The translations under genes were made by a program, and so were the position numbers. Shown here piece after piece: positions 1 through 8,072 of a stretch of 64,000 nucleotides of DNA; the stretch's first letter is position 1, and every line of letters starts with the position of its first letter. Source of the stretch: Nesterenkonia sp. Act20 (GTDB lineage: Bacteria; Actinomycetota; Actinomycetes; Actinomycetales; Micrococcaceae); assembly GCF_019173455.1 (NCBI RefSeq), contig NZ_JADPQH010000001.1, forward strand, positions 1,204,391-1,268,390, read 5' to 3'. Under the pieces are notes generated by a model, which saw only the letters and a list, made by a program, of their open reading frames with translations, searched no databases and was not told the DNA's origin.

Positions 1-562
1 GCACCGGGACTCCCCCGGCGGCGCGGACCAGCTCGATCGCCATCGTCGGGTGCATGTTCTGTTGGCTGACGTAATACGGAGATCCCGCGTGGAGCAGATG
101 GTCGAAGGCCTCTTGGCGGTCGGCCACGACCCCGATCCCCACCAGCGCGTCGGCGAGGTGCGGGCGGCCCACGGTGGCTCCGGTGCTGACGTGCTGCTCA
201 ACGGTCTCCCAGGTCAGCGGGAAGTCTACGGAGAGGCGTTCGGCGATGCGTCGGGCCCGGTGCATCCGACCGTCGCGGGCTTCGGCGACCGCGGTGGAGA
301 GCCCCTCGTGGAGCGGATCATGGAGGTAGCTCAGCAGATGGACGCTGATCCCGTTCTCGGTGAGCGTGGTGATCTCCATCCCGGGCAGCAGCATGACCCC
401 GTGCTGCCTCGCGGCCGCGATGGCCTCGTCCCAGCCGACGGTGGTGTCGTGATCGGTCAGCGCCAGCCCTTCCAGTCCCGCAGCCGCCGCGGCGGCGATC
501 ACCGCAGCGGGAGCTTCGGTGCCGTCGGAGACGTTGGAATGGGTGTGCAGGTCCACGCTCAT
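1..562 (-). CDS. PHP-domain metal-dependent phosphoesterase (TrpH-like), 3' end outside window
   Basis: The minus-strand frame opens with ATG at 562 and stays open to the window edge, so about 187 residues of the N-terminal part are visible. It begins MSVDLHTHSNVSDGTEAP and continues to GLALTDHDTT, the two histidine/aspartate metal-binding motifs of PHP phosphoesterases; GMEITT and GRPHLADALV later fit the same family (TrpH/YciV type, nucleoside 3',5'-bisphosphate or oligonucleotide hydrolysis). The exact substrate cannot be told. A TAGGCT box lies 7 bases before the ATG, suggesting a leaderless transcript, divergent from the aminopeptidase gene. Confidence 0.85.
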   Translation of the reverse strand, partial: MSVDLHTHSNVSDGTEAPAAVIAAAAAAGLEGLALTDHDTTVGWDEAIAAARQHGVMLLPGMEITTLTENGISVHLLSYLHDPLHEGLSTAVAEARDGRMHRARRIAERLSVDFPLTWETVEQHVSTGATVGRPHLADALVGIGVVADRQEAFDHLLHAGSPYYVSQQNMHPTMAIELVRAAGGVPV

Positions 563-569
563 GCGCCTC

Positions 570-575
570 AGCCTA
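570..575 (-). promoter_or_regulatory. -10 box (TAGGCT) of the PHP-domain gene, leaderless layout
   Basis: TAGGCT is followed by 7 bases and then ATG at 562, leaving no room for a ribosome binding site. It belongs to a set of 14 similar sites in this window. Confidence 0.5.
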
Positions 576-613
576 CCGGGCTGCCGCCTCCGGCCAGGCC
601 TCACGGGCGCACC

Positions 614-619
614 TAGACT
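614..619 (+). promoter_or_regulatory. -10 box (TAGACT) of the Xaa-Pro aminopeptidase gene, leaderless layout
   Basis: TAGACT, 6 bases, then ATG at 626. Transcription would start at or next to the A of the start codon. Confidence 0.55.
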
Positions 620-625
620 GGGACC

Positions 626-2206
626 ATGACCAGTTCTGAGAAAAGTGAAGAATTCGACTTCGTCGCCGCAGCCTCAGCACAGGAGCTCGGGGATCGTGTG
701 AACAATCGCTCGCAGCGCCCCACCTCAGAGGCATTCAAAGAGTTTATGGCCTCGAGCTGGGCTCCGGCCGAGCGCGTGGCGCATGAGCGCGATGAGGTCG
801 CCTCCTACGCCGCTCGACGCCGTGCCGCGGTGTCGGCCCAGTTCCCGGGTGAGCGGCTGGTGATCCCTGCCGGACCCCTGAAGGTTCGCTCGAATGACAC
901 CGATTACCGCTTCCGCCCGCACTCCGCCTTCGCCCATCTCTCCGGGCTCGGACTGGACCACGAGGCAGGTGCCGTGCTCGTCTTCGAGCCGGTGGACGAG
1001 GGCACCGGTGACGACGGCTCCGACCACGAGGTCACGCTCTATTTCACGCCGATGGCGGGGCGGGACTCGGAGGCCTTCTACGCCGATGCACGCCACGGTG
1101 AGTTCTGGATCGGGCCCCGGCCCGGCCTGGAGGAGTTCTCCCAGCGACTCGGGATCCGCACCGGCGACACCGGAGCACTTGAGGTGGCCGTGACCAAGAA
1201 CGCCGGTCCCGTGGAGTTCGGCGGGACGCGTCTGCGGCTGCTGCGCGAGGTGGACCTGAACGTCGACGCCCTGGTGGACACCTCCCGGATCAACACCGCA
1301 GTGGACCTGGAGACCTCCGATGCCTACGACGGCGAGCTGCTGGAGTCCCTCTCCGAGCTGCGCCTGGTCAAGGACAGCTGGGAGGTCGAACAGCTGCGCA
1401 CCTCGGTGAACGCCACCATCGCGGGGTTCCACGATGTGGTCGCCGCGCTGCCTGCCGCGGTGGGGCACGCCCGCGGCGAGCGGATCGTGGAGGGGGCGTT
1501 CTTCGCCCGCGCTCGACTCGAGGGCAATGACCTCGGCTATGACACGATCGCCGCCTCGGGCAACAACGCCACGGTCCTGCACTGGATCCGCAATCACGGC
1601 GCGGTGAACCCGGGAGAGCTGCTGCTCCTCGACGCCGGTGTGGAGGCCGAGTCTCTCTACACCGCAGACATCACCCGCACACTGCCGGTCACCGGAGAGT
1701 TCACCCCCGTGCAGCGCCGGATCTACGAGGCCGTCCTCGCGGCGGCAGACGCGGCCTTCGCGGTGGTCCGCCCGGGCATCAAGTTCCGGGAGATCCACGC
1801 GGTGGCGGTGAAGGTGCTCGCCGAGCACCTCGATGACTGGGGGCTTCTGCCGGTGAGCCTCGAAGAGGCCCTGGATGAGAGCGGCCAGCATCACCGCAGG
1901 TGGATGCCTCACGGCACCAGCCACCACCTCGGCCTGGACGTCCATGACTGCGCACAGGCCAAGCGCGAGCTGTACCTGGACGGCGTGCTGGAACCCGGAA
2001 TGGTGTTCACCATCGAGCCGGGGCTGTACTTCAAGAACGAGGATCTCGCGGTGCCGGCGGAGTTCCGCGGTATCGGCGTACGGATCGAGGATGACGTGCT
2101 GGTCACCGAGGACGGTGCGGAGAATCTCTCAGCCTCCCTGCCGCGCACGGCCTCGGAGGTGGAGACCTGGATGCAGGGGATCTGGGCACAAAACAAGAGT
2201 GGTTAA
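626..2206 (+). CDS. pepP: Xaa-Pro aminopeptidase (aminopeptidase P, family M24B)
   Basis: 526 residues. It removes an N-terminal residue next to proline in the cytoplasm. The first half is the aminopeptidase P N-terminal domain (about residues 60-230); the second half is the M24 pita-bread domain. The five metal ligands can be placed: Asp in LLLDAGVEAES, Asp in YTADITRT, His in HGTSHHLGLDVHD, Glu in FTIEPGLYF and Glu in VRIEDDVLVTEDG. The start is ATG 626, which a TAGACT box 6 bases upstream supports. The length is typical of the actinobacterial form. The stretch on the opposite strand is a GC-driven shadow frame. Confidence 0.95.
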   Translation: MTSSEKSEEFDFVAAASAQELGDRVNNRSQRPTSEAFKEFMASSWAPAERVAHERDEVASYAARRRAAVSAQFPGERLVIPAGPLKVRSNDTDYRFRPHSAFAHLSGLGLDHEAGAVLVFEPVDEGTGDDGSDHEVTLYFTPMAGRDSEAFYADARHGEFWIGPRPGLEEFSQRLGIRTGDTGALEVAVTKNAGPVEFGGTRLRLLREVDLNVDALVDTSRINTAVDLETSDAYDGELLESLSELRLVKDSWEVEQLRTSVNATIAGFHDVVAALPAAVGHARGERIVEGAFFARARLEGNDLGYDTIAASGNNATVLHWIRNHGAVNPGELLLLDAGVEAESLYTADITRTLPVTGEFTPVQRRIYEAVLAAADAAFAVVRPGIKFREIHAVAVKVLAEHLDDWGLLPVSLEEALDESGQHHRRWMPHGTSHHLGLDVHDCAQAKRELYLDGVLEPGMVFTIEPGLYFKNEDLAVPAEFRGIGVRIEDDVLVTEDGAENLSASLPRTASEVETWMQGIWAQNKSG

Positions 2207-2354
2207 CCACTGCGAAAAATCGTGATATGACGGCGATCTAGATGTGATGAATTCGACGCTTGTCAGCCTCTAACCATTCGGAGGTCCTGGGTTTCGACCG
2301 CTACGCTTGAACCAGTCGAACCTGACAGGTTCAAACAATCACAGGAGGAACACC

Positions 2355-2630
2355 ATGGGAATTATCGGTTGGCTCGTACTGGGCCTCATCGCAGGTGCCA
2401 TCGCACGCCTCATCCTTCCCGGCAAGCAGGCCGGCGGATGGATCGCGGCACTGATCACCGGTGTGCTCGGCGCACTGCTCGGCGGGTTCATCGCCTCAGT
2501 GCTCTTTGACATCAGCGTCAACGATTCATTCTTCTCGCTGCCCACATGGCTGTTCGCCATCGGTGGCGGCGTGATCGTGGCCTTCATCTGGCAGGCCATC
2601 ACCGGTCGCCGCGGCAGCCGCAAGGTCTGA
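2355..2630 (+). CDS. GlsB/YeaQ/YmgE-family stress-response membrane protein
   Basis: 91 residues, almost all hydrophobic. Three membrane segments are visible: near residues 2-20 (IGWLVLGLIAGAIARLIL), 28-48 and 63-82, with a basic C-terminus (GRRGSRKV). The pattern GLIAGAIARLILPGKQ...GGWI...GVLGALLGG is the transglycosylase-associated/GlsB family signature; these small membrane proteins are linked to envelope or stress responses but have no defined activity. The start is ATG 2355, set by AGGAGGA 6 bases upstream, so unlike many neighbours it has a leader. A strong terminator hairpin follows. Confidence 0.9.
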   Translation: MGIIGWLVLGLIAGAIARLILPGKQAGGWIAALITGVLGALLGGFIASVLFDISVNDSFFSLPTWLFAIGGGVIVAFIWQAITGRRGSRKV

Positions 2631-2681
2631 TTCGCAAGCACACTGAGCAGACGGTTCCTCGCTGAACCGGCGCTCACACTG

Positions 2682-2734
2682 AAACGCCCCGTCGGCCTGG
2701 ACTCCATTGGAGCTCCAGGCGGACGGGGCGTTTT
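2682..2734 (+). terminator. Bidirectional intrinsic terminator
   Basis: Two arms (AACGCCCCGTC with a GCCTGGA extension, and their complement) form a near-perfect stem of about 20 pairs, ending in TTTT on the plus strand. It lies between the convergent GlsB-like and stress-protein genes and can serve both. Confidence 0.85.
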
Positions 2735-2785
2735 CATGTACAGGGGCCGGAAACCTGCGGGAGCGGTCGGCTCAGACCGCGGGGT

Positions 2786-3700
2786 TCAGGATCGCGGGTC
2801 CTCCGCGGCCTGCGTGTTTTCGTGGGATTCGGGCTGTTCGGCCTGTTCACCCGTGACATGCGGCTCGGGCTCCCCCGGACCGTCCTGGGGCTGGGAGGTT
2901 GAACTCTCCCCGGCCTGCTCCGCCGGTGTCGACGGATGGGACTCAGCCTCCTGGGGCGCCTGCTCCTGCGGGGCGCGCACACCGTAGCGCGGCCGCCCGT
3001 CGGGAAGATCGTTATAGCCGGTGGCCGGGGCCTGCGACTCCGAGGCCTGCGAGTCAGGAGCTGCCGTCGTCGTCGTGCCGCCCTGCTGCTCGACGCCCGC
3101 TGCACCCTGGCCGGTGCCGGGCTGAGGCGTGGGCTGTGGCGCTGCGGTTGGCTGCTGCGGGACCCCGCCCATGCTGGTGGAGGTGGGATCGTTGAATGCG
3201 TTCAGGCTCATCACTCCCGCGCCGGCGACCAGCTGGCGTGCGCGCTGGGCGGAGCCGAATTCGCACACCACGTCGAAGCTGGTGGCCACCAGCTGCGAGG
3301 AGGATGCGTACTCACGGCGACCCTTGCGCATGGCGAAGCCCAGCACGCCGATGATCATCCAGATGGCCATGCCCAGCACCACGGAGAACGCGAGGTTGTA
3401 GATGCTCGCCTCGGGGCTGAACAGATAGATCAGCAGTCCGATGAAGGCACCGAACATCGCGCCCTGCGCCGCGCCGCCGAGGGCCACCCGGGGGTAGGTC
3501 AGCCGGGTGCGGATGTGCTCCACCGACCGCAGGTCATTGCCCACGATCGTCAGCGCCTTGACGTCGAAGCCCTCCGCCGCGGTCAGGTGGTCCACCACCT
3601 TCTGCGCGTCCTCATAGGAGCGGTAGCGTCCCAGCAGCTCGCCGCGGGGAAGCCCGCCAGTGTTGAGCCCGCCTGAATTGGTCCCAGCATTCATCGACAT
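2786..3700 (-). CDS. General stress protein 17M-like membrane protein with Pro/Gln-rich tail
   Basis: 304 residues. The N-terminal third (about 18-75: GRYRSYEDAQKVVDHLTAAEGFDVKALTIVGNDL in outline) is the YflT/general stress protein 17M fold. Two membrane segments follow (near 78-95 and 100-125), joined to a second short alpha/beta stretch (VATSFDVVCEF). The last 130 residues are a low-complexity Pro/Gln/Thr/Glu tail and probably disordered. Function is unknown; homologues sit in many actinobacteria. ATG 3700 has a GACAAT box 6 bases upstream. Confidence 0.75.
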   Translation of the reverse strand: MSMNAGTNSGGLNTGGLPRGELLGRYRSYEDAQKVVDHLTAAEGFDVKALTIVGNDLRSVEHIRTRLTYPRVALGGAAQGAMFGAFIGLLIYLFSPEASIYNLAFSVVLGMAIWMIIGVLGFAMRKGRREYASSSQLVATSFDVVCEFGSAQRARQLVAGAGVMSLNAFNDPTSTSMGGVPQQPTAAPQPTPQPGTGQGAAGVEQQGGTTTTAAPDSQASESQAPATGYNDLPDGRPRYGVRAPQEQAPQEAESHPSTPAEQAGESSTSQPQDGPGEPEPHVTGEQAEQPESHENTQAAEDPRS

Positions 3701-3706
3701 GTGCTC

Positions 3707-3712
3707 ATTGTC
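3707..3712 (-). promoter_or_regulatory. -10 box (GACAAT) of the stress-protein gene, leaderless layout
   Basis: GACAAT, 6 bases, then ATG at 3700. One base differs from TANNNT. Confidence 0.4.
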
Positions 3713-3820
3713 TCAGGTCGGCGGAGCTGCTCCCGCTCGCCCGTCACACGCACGAGGCAGTGCTGTGCGGCGGGGCCAGCACTGCCTCAGCCGGTGCAGT
3801 GCGGGTCCCCTGACGACTCG

Positions 3821-3826
3821 TAGACT
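3821..3826 (+). promoter_or_regulatory. -10 box (TAGACT) of mrp, leaderless layout
   Basis: TAGACT, 6 bases, then GTG at 3833. The hexamer is identical to the one before pepP. Confidence 0.55.
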
Positions 3827-3832
3827 GGGGCG

Positions 3833-4966
3833 GTGTCTGATCCAACCGTCGTCGAACGTATTCGCCAGCGCCTCACCGAGGTCATCGATCCGGAGCTGCG
3901 TCTCCCGATCACCCAGCTGGGCATGGTCGGGGACATCAGCGTCGACGATGCAGGTGCCGCGCAGGTCGGCGTGAAGCTCACCATCGCGGCCTGCCCCATG
4001 CGCAGCCGCATCGTCGAAGACGTCACCGCCGCGGCTGTCCGCGCCGAGGGTGTCTCCACGGCTTCGGTGGAGCTGGGCGTGATGACCCCGGAGGAGCGCG
4101 CCGAGCTCAAGGAGCACCTGCGCGGCGGGGAGGCCGGCAAGATCAATCGGTTCGCCCAACCCGAGAGCCTCACCAAGGTCTACGCGGTGGCCTCGGGCAA
4201 GGGCGGTGTGGGCAAGTCCTCGGTGACGGTGAACCTCGCCTGCTCGCTGGCCGCGCAGGGGATGAAGGTCGGCATCATCGACGCCGATATCCATGGCTTC
4301 TCCGTCCCGGACCTGATGGGCATCACCGATAAACCCACCCGGTTGGACGAGATGATCCTGCCCCCGGTGGCCTATGGCGTGAAGACCATCTCCATCGGCA
4401 TGTTCGTCGACGGCAATCAGGCGGTGGCCTGGCGTGGGCCGATGCTGCACCGCGCTGTGGAGCAGTTTCTCACCGACGTGCACTTCGGCGATCTTGATGT
4501 GCTGCTGCTGGACCTCCCACCCGGCACGGGCGACATCGCGATCTCAGTGGCTCAGCTGCTGCCCGGCTCCGAGCTGCTGGTGGTCACCACACCCCAGTCC
4601 GCGGCGTCGAACGTCGCCGAGCGCGCAGGGGCGCTGAGCTCACAGACCAAGCAGCGGGTGGCAGGGGTGATCGAGAACATGGGCCCGATGACCCTGCCCG
4701 ACGGCACCAGCTTCGAACTCTTCGGAAGCGGCGGGGGCCAGCTTGTCGCGGACCGGCTGAGCGACTCCCTGGGCAGCGAGGTTCCGCTGCTGGGCTCGGT
4801 GCCGCTGGATATGCACCTGCGTGAGGCCGGCGACGACGGCGAGCCCGTCGTCCTGTCAGCTCCGGAGTCTCCGGCCGGGGCCGCTCTGCGCGGCATCGCG
4901 GCACGCCTGGCAGTCCAGCCGCGCGGGATCAGCGGCCGCAAACTCCCCTTCAGCCCGGCCTCCTGA
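3833..4966 (+). CDS. mrp: Mrp/NBP35-family P-loop ATPase, iron-sulfur cluster carrier
   Basis: 377 residues. Residues about 5-85 form a MIP18/DUF59 domain with its conserved cysteine in IAACPMRSRI. The P-loop domain begins at about 115 with the deviant Walker A GKGGVGKSS (122-130), then DADIHGFSVPDLMGI and DVLLLDLPPGTGD. These proteins bind and deliver Fe-S clusters to apoproteins. The C-terminal CXXC of the E. coli protein is not seen; the region reads NMGPMTLPDG instead, so cluster binding may differ. GTG 3833 is supported by a TAGACT box. Placed convergent to tatB, as in other actinobacteria. Confidence 0.9.
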   Translation: MSDPTVVERIRQRLTEVIDPELRLPITQLGMVGDISVDDAGAAQVGVKLTIAACPMRSRIVEDVTAAAVRAEGVSTASVELGVMTPEERAELKEHLRGGEAGKINRFAQPESLTKVYAVASGKGGVGKSSVTVNLACSLAAQGMKVGIIDADIHGFSVPDLMGITDKPTRLDEMILPPVAYGVKTISIGMFVDGNQAVAWRGPMLHRAVEQFLTDVHFGDLDVLLLDLPPGTGDIAISVAQLLPGSELLVVTTPQSAASNVAERAGALSSQTKQRVAGVIENMGPMTLPDGTSFELFGSGGGQLVADRLSDSLGSEVPLLGSVPLDMHLREAGDDGEPVVLSAPESPAGAALRGIAARLAVQPRGISGRKLPFSPAS

Positions 4967-4985
4967 GCCGAGCCTCCCCCCCTCG

Positions 4986-5060
4986 GCGTTTTACCTGGGG
5001 TTACGTGGTCTACCGGGCCAACCGTCGAGGCGGTACTCCACGTATCGCGGGGTAAAACGC
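4986..5060. repeat. 75-base palindromic intergenic element, copy 1
   Basis: Begins GCGTTTTACC and ends GGTAAAACGC, with inner blocks TACGTGGTCTACC and its degenerate inverse around a 17-base centre. Length and layout match copies at 13600-13674 and 25381-25455 exactly. It lies between the convergent mrp and tatB genes. The 5-base spacers between the two conserved blocks of each arm do not pair, which argues for conserved DNA sites more than a simple RNA stem. Confidence 0.85.
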
Positions 5061-5076
5061 GGCAGGGGGTGGGCGG

Positions 5077-5619
5077 TCAGGTGGCTTCGCTGTCGAAGGG
5101 AGCGTCACGCAACGCTTCCGTCCGTGCGGAGTCTTCTGGTTCGCGCGGCGCGGTCCCGTCGCGGGAGTCAGCCCCGGCCATTCCGGCGGCGAGGGCGGAT
5201 CCAGCGGATCCCGCCGTGCCGAACGCGGAGCTCGGTGGGACACCGCTGACCCCGTTCCGGCCATTGGGCTTGGTGCTGCGGAAGAGTTCGCGCGGGTCGG
5301 TCGCCTTTCGGGCGGAATCCAGAGTCCCGGTGACCGCAGAGCGGGCGTCGCGGAAGTCCTCGGAGTATTCGTCGCTCAGAGCCTCGCGGATGATCCGCCG
5401 CGGGTCGTACTGGCGCGGGTCATACCGCTTCCAGTCCACGTCGTCGAAGTCGGTGCCGGTCTCGTCCTTGAATCGACCCTTGGCGTCCTCAGCCATGTCA
5501 CGGGCCTGCCGGACCCAGCGCGCCAGGTTGCGCGCATACTGGGGCAGCCGCTCCGGTCCAAGGATGACCAGTGCGAGCACCACCAGAATGACGAACTCAT
5601 ACCCATTGATACCGGTCAC
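5077..5619 (-). CDS. tatB: Sec-independent protein translocase protein TatB
   Basis: 180 residues. The N-terminal membrane helix (YEFVILVVLALVILGPERLP, residues about 7-26) with the Glu-Pro hinge and the following amphipathic helix (QYARNLARWVRQARDMAEDAK) are diagnostic for TatA/TatB; the long acidic and Arg-rich tail favours TatB. It works with TatC and TatA to export folded proteins bearing twin-arginine signals. GTG 5619 has a TAGGCT box 6 bases upstream. In many actinobacteria this gene sits beside sigE, an anti-sigma gene and mrp; only mrp and the O-methyltransferase are kept here. Confidence 0.9.
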   Translation of the reverse strand: MTGINGYEFVILVVLALVILGPERLPQYARNLARWVRQARDMAEDAKGRFKDETGTDFDDVDWKRYDPRQYDPRRIIREALSDEYSEDFRDARSAVTGTLDSARKATDPRELFRSTKPNGRNGVSGVPPSSAFGTAGSAGSALAAGMAGADSRDGTAPREPEDSARTEALRDAPFDSEAT

Positions 5620-5625
5620 GGACCA

Positions 5626-5631
5626 AGCCTA
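5626..5631 (-). promoter_or_regulatory. -10 box (TAGGCT) of tatB, leaderless layout
   Basis: TAGGCT, 6 bases, then GTG at 5619. It lies in the gap of only 26 bases behind the upstream membrane-protein gene, so tatB has its own promoter. Confidence 0.5.
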
Positions 5632-5645
5632 CCCTCAGCCGTGAC

Positions 5646-6551
5646 TCAGTCAGTGAGCCAGTCGAGCAGCTCCTCGAATCCGCGCTCCAGCCGCTCGGAG
5701 CCCGAGGGCACGATGGGCAGGACCTGGACCCGTGAACGATCGGTCGCCATGACCCAGTTGGAGATCTGCTCCGCCGCGGACTCGGGAAGATCGGAGCTCA
5801 CCACATACTGGACCCTGCCGCTCTCCATGGCGGCGGTCCATTCCTTCTCGTCTTCGGAGATGAAGAGCTGGCACTCGTCACCGGTGCGCAGAGTGATGTT
5901 CTCCTTACGGGCATCCGAGACGTCGACCGCGCTTGCCAGCTTCGACTCCAGCGGCGCCATCTCCACTCCGGCCTCCTCGGGTCTCGTCTCAGAGACATCG
6001 AGGTGATGTTCGCCGTCGGTGAGTCGGATCTGCACCGTACGGATGCCAGCGACGACGCCGGTCTCGGCATACTCGGTCGCGAGGCCGAACCCTGAAAGAT
6101 GCGGTGCCGACCAGCCCAGGCTCTTGAGCGCGTTGAGGCTGTCCAGTGGGATCTGCTGGATCTCTGTGGTCTCCGGCGACCCGGGGAGCATCGAATCGGA
6201 GTCGTCCACGGGGATCAGGTTCAGGTCCGTGCTGGTGAGCGGCACGCCTGGATTCGTCAGGGCGGCGTCACCCTCCTGCTGGGTCTCGCTGCTCTGCGAG
6301 CCCTGAGGCAGCAGCGACTGGACGGAGCTGATCTGAGGCAGGGCTCGTCCACCGACCACCCAGGCCGCCACGAACACCAGCACGCCCAGCAGAGCCAAGA
6401 CGATCAGCGAGAGCACAACAAGCCACCCGGCGCGCGGACGGGTGGCTTTATGAGCGGTCGCGGCACCTGGCCAGCTGCGGGTCGACTCACCGGTGCTGGC
6501 CCCGCGTACGAGCGGAGTACTTGAATCGTGCCTTGTCATCCTGATTATCAT
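5646..6551 (-). CDS. Membrane-anchored extracytoplasmic protein of unknown function
   Basis: About 301 residues from ATG 6551 (an in-frame ATG at 6539 is also possible; neither has a clear ribosome binding site). A 45-residue cytoplasmic N-terminus is followed by one strong membrane helix (GWLVVLSLIVLALLGVLVFV) and an acidic external domain of about 220 residues. No zinc-binding anti-sigma motif, protease triad or lipobox is visible. It occupies the place where sigE and its anti-sigma partner usually stand between the O-methyltransferase and tatB, so a role in envelope sensing is possible but only inferred from position. A longer frame to 6701 would overlap the divergent gene's start and was not used. 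Confidence 0.6.
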   Translation of the reverse strand: MIIRMTRHDSSTPLVRGASTGESTRSWPGAATAHKATRPRAGWLVVLSLIVLALLGVLVFVAAWVVGGRALPQISSVQSLLPQGSQSSETQQEGDAALTNPGVPLTSTDLNLIPVDDSDSMLPGSPETTEIQQIPLDSLNALKSLGWSAPHLSGFGLATEYAETGVVAGIRTVQIRLTDGEHHLDVSETRPEEAGVEMAPLESKLASAVDVSDARKENITLRTGDECQLFISEDEKEWTAAMESGRVQYVVSSDLPESAAEQISNWVMATDRSRVQVLPIVPSGSERLERGFEELLDWLTD

Positions 6552-6699
6552 GAGGGGTAGAACTGAGCAGAACCTGAAATTTTTCTGGAAATCTATCAGT
6601 ATCCGAGAATCCGTTCCTCGGTGACCCCCCTTGCACTCGACCTCACGGAAGAGCGCGCACCGTCCCTGCGTCATCACATTCGTGTTCAGAGAAGGACCC

Positions 6700-7350
6700 A
6701 TGAAAGCTCAGCAGCCTCAGCATCCCGTCAAATATTCGAGCTGGGCCTACGCCGAGCAGCACGCGGAGGAGGAGCCGGCGCTGGCGCAGGCCCGCGTCCG
6801 AGCAGAAGAGATCGGGGTGCGCCCCGCGAGCCCGGGAGTCACCGCCCTGCTGACCGTCCTGGCCGCTGCGACCCAGGCGCATGCCCTGGTGGAGGTGGGC
6901 ACCGGCGTGGGGGTCTCAGGACTGGCTCTGCTCCGTGGAGCACGCTCCGACGCCGTGTTGACCAGCATCGATTACGAGGCCGACCACATCCAGGCGGCGC
7001 GCGAGACATTCAAGGACGCCGGTCTTCCAGCCTCTCGAGCCCGGTTGATCACGGGTCGAGCCCAGCAGGTGTTGGCGCGGCTGACAACTGGCGCCTACGA
7101 CGTGGTCTTCATCGATGCGGATGCGGCGCGTGTTGGGGACTACGCGGAGCAGGGGACCCGGCTGCTGCGCCCCGCGGGGCTGTTGATCATCAATGATGCG
7201 CTGGACCACGATCGGGTCCCGCGACCTGCGGTCAGAGAGGATTCCACACAGGCTTTGAGGGCCCTGGAGAGGAATCTGCTGGAGGACGGGCGGCTCCAGA
7301 CCTCGATGCTCGGCGTCGGCACCGGACTTCTTGTGGCCGCTCGTCACTGA
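6700..7350 (+). CDS. SAM-dependent O-methyltransferase (CCoAMT/tRNA hydroxyuridine methyltransferase type)
   Basis: 216 residues. Class I methyltransferase motifs are visible: motif I ALVEVGTGVGVSGLALL (about 66-82), an acidic residue after the second strand (LTSIDYEADH), and YDVVFIDADAARVGDYAEQG, the metal-dependent O-methyltransferase signature. It matches the protein encoded divergently from sigE in mycobacteria (Rv1220c type); the substrate is not known. ATG 6700 is set by AGAAGGA 6 bases upstream. A terminator hairpin follows. Confidence 0.85.
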   Translation: MKAQQPQHPVKYSSWAYAEQHAEEEPALAQARVRAEEIGVRPASPGVTALLTVLAAATQAHALVEVGTGVGVSGLALLRGARSDAVLTSIDYEADHIQAARETFKDAGLPASRARLITGRAQQVLARLTTGAYDVVFIDADAARVGDYAEQGTRLLRPAGLLIINDALDHDRVPRPAVREDSTQALRALERNLLEDGRLQTSMLGVGTGLLVAARH

Positions 7351-7367
7351 GGACGAGCCCCGGAACG

Positions 7368-7404
7368 GTTCAGGCCGGGCACGCTGAACGCGCCCGGCCT
7401 GAAC
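7368..7404 (+). terminator. Terminator hairpin between O-methyltransferase and DUF3117 genes
   Basis: GTTCAGGCCGGGC pairs with GCCCGGCCTGAAC around a loop of about 11 bases. No U-run follows, as is common in actinobacteria. It can serve both convergent genes. Confidence 0.7.
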
Positions 7405-7410
7405 AGCAGG

Positions 7411-7581
7411 TCATTCTCCGACGGCCTTGATCAGGCACTGCTTCAGCGCCTGAGCCTCTTCGTTGTTGATCTCGAGGACCAGCCGGCCCCCTCCGTCGAT
7501 CGGCACCCGCATGATCAGGCTGCGTCCCTCCTGAGTGACCTCCATCGGACCGTCGCCAGTACGCGGTTTCATTGCAGCCAT
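7411..7581 (-). CDS. DUF3117 protein (small conserved actinobacterial protein)
   Basis: 56 residues: it starts MAAMKPRTGDGPMEVTQEGR, contains LIMRVPIDGGGRLVLEI and ends KAVGE. This matches the DUF3117 family throughout, one of the most conserved small actinobacterial proteins, with no assigned function. The family start MAAMKPRTGDGPMEV and the spacing from AGAAGGG (9 bases) favour ATG 7581 over an in-frame ATG at 7590. A TATAGA box at 7603-7608 is a plausible -10 box giving a short leader. Confidence 0.9.
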   Translation of the reverse strand: MAAMKPRTGDGPMEVTQEGRSLIMRVPIDGGGRLVLEINNEEAQALKQCLIKAVGE

Positions 7582-7602
7582 CGAGTGCATCCCTTCTGAA
7601 GT

Positions 7603-7608
7603 TCTATA
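7603..7608 (-). promoter_or_regulatory. -10 box (TATAGA) of the DUF3117 gene
   Basis: TATAGA lies about 21 bases before ATG 7581, leaving a leader that includes the AGAAGGG ribosome binding site. This gene is thus leadered, in contrast to many neighbours. Confidence 0.4.
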
Positions 7609-7681
7609 GCGTGCGTGTCCATGCCTGATGCAGAGATCCAGCGCCTGAACTCACTCTATTATCTCGCATCTGGGACGAATG

Positions 7682-8068
7682 TCACTCCGCTCGATGAAAT
7701 CCGGAATCGGGCTCCCCCTCATGGCTTCGAGATTCGCCCTTGTCAGAGGTCCCTGAGGGACGCTCGCGGGAACGATGATCGGCCCTGTCCCGCTGCCTCT
7801 CCGCCTCACGCAGCTGCGCTTCGAGAGCATCGAGCAGCCGGTCTACCTGGTCCATCCGGTATCCGCGCACTGCGGAGTCCAGGCGCAGCTCCTCGAGATC
7901 CGCCGGGGTGATCTCCGTCTGTGCACGACGGCGCAGCAGCTCGTCAACATCCGAGGTCGCTCCGGCAGCGCCATCAGGTTGGGGGACCGCGGCACCCTCC
8001 CAGCGGCCCAGGATGGCAGCGACCACTCCGACGAGCAGGACCAGAGCGAGCAGTGAGAGCCAGAGCAT
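7682..8068 (-). CDS. DivIVA-domain membrane-anchored protein
   Basis: 128 residues. Residues 2-22 form one membrane helix (LWLSLLALVLLVGVVAAIL). Residues about 50-95 hold EITPADLEELRLDSAVRGYRMDQVDRLLDAL in outline, the DivIVA-type segment in which RGYRMDQVD is typical, followed by a short charged coiled coil and a polar tail. Homologues lie next to DUF3117 genes in actinobacteria; a role at the membrane during growth is likely but untested. ATG 8068 has GGAGGTGGA 8 bases upstream, inside the end of the sirtuin gene, so the two are co-transcribed. Confidence 0.75.
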   Translation of the reverse strand: MLWLSLLALVLLVGVVAAILGRWEGAAVPQPDGAAGATSDVDELLRRRAQTEITPADLEELRLDSAVRGYRMDQVDRLLDALEAQLREAERQRDRADHRSRERPSGTSDKGESRSHEGEPDSGFHRAE

Positions 8069-8072
8069 GAGC

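Noticed and set aside
2207..2354. Possible tRNA-like TTCAAAC motif before the GlsB-like gene
   Set aside because: No acceptor or anticodon stem can be drawn around it; the region is simply the leader of the gene.
6551..6701. N-terminal extension of the unknown membrane protein up to 6701
   Set aside because: It would overlap the start and ribosome binding site of the divergent O-methyltransferase, and the added residues do not resemble a coding extension.
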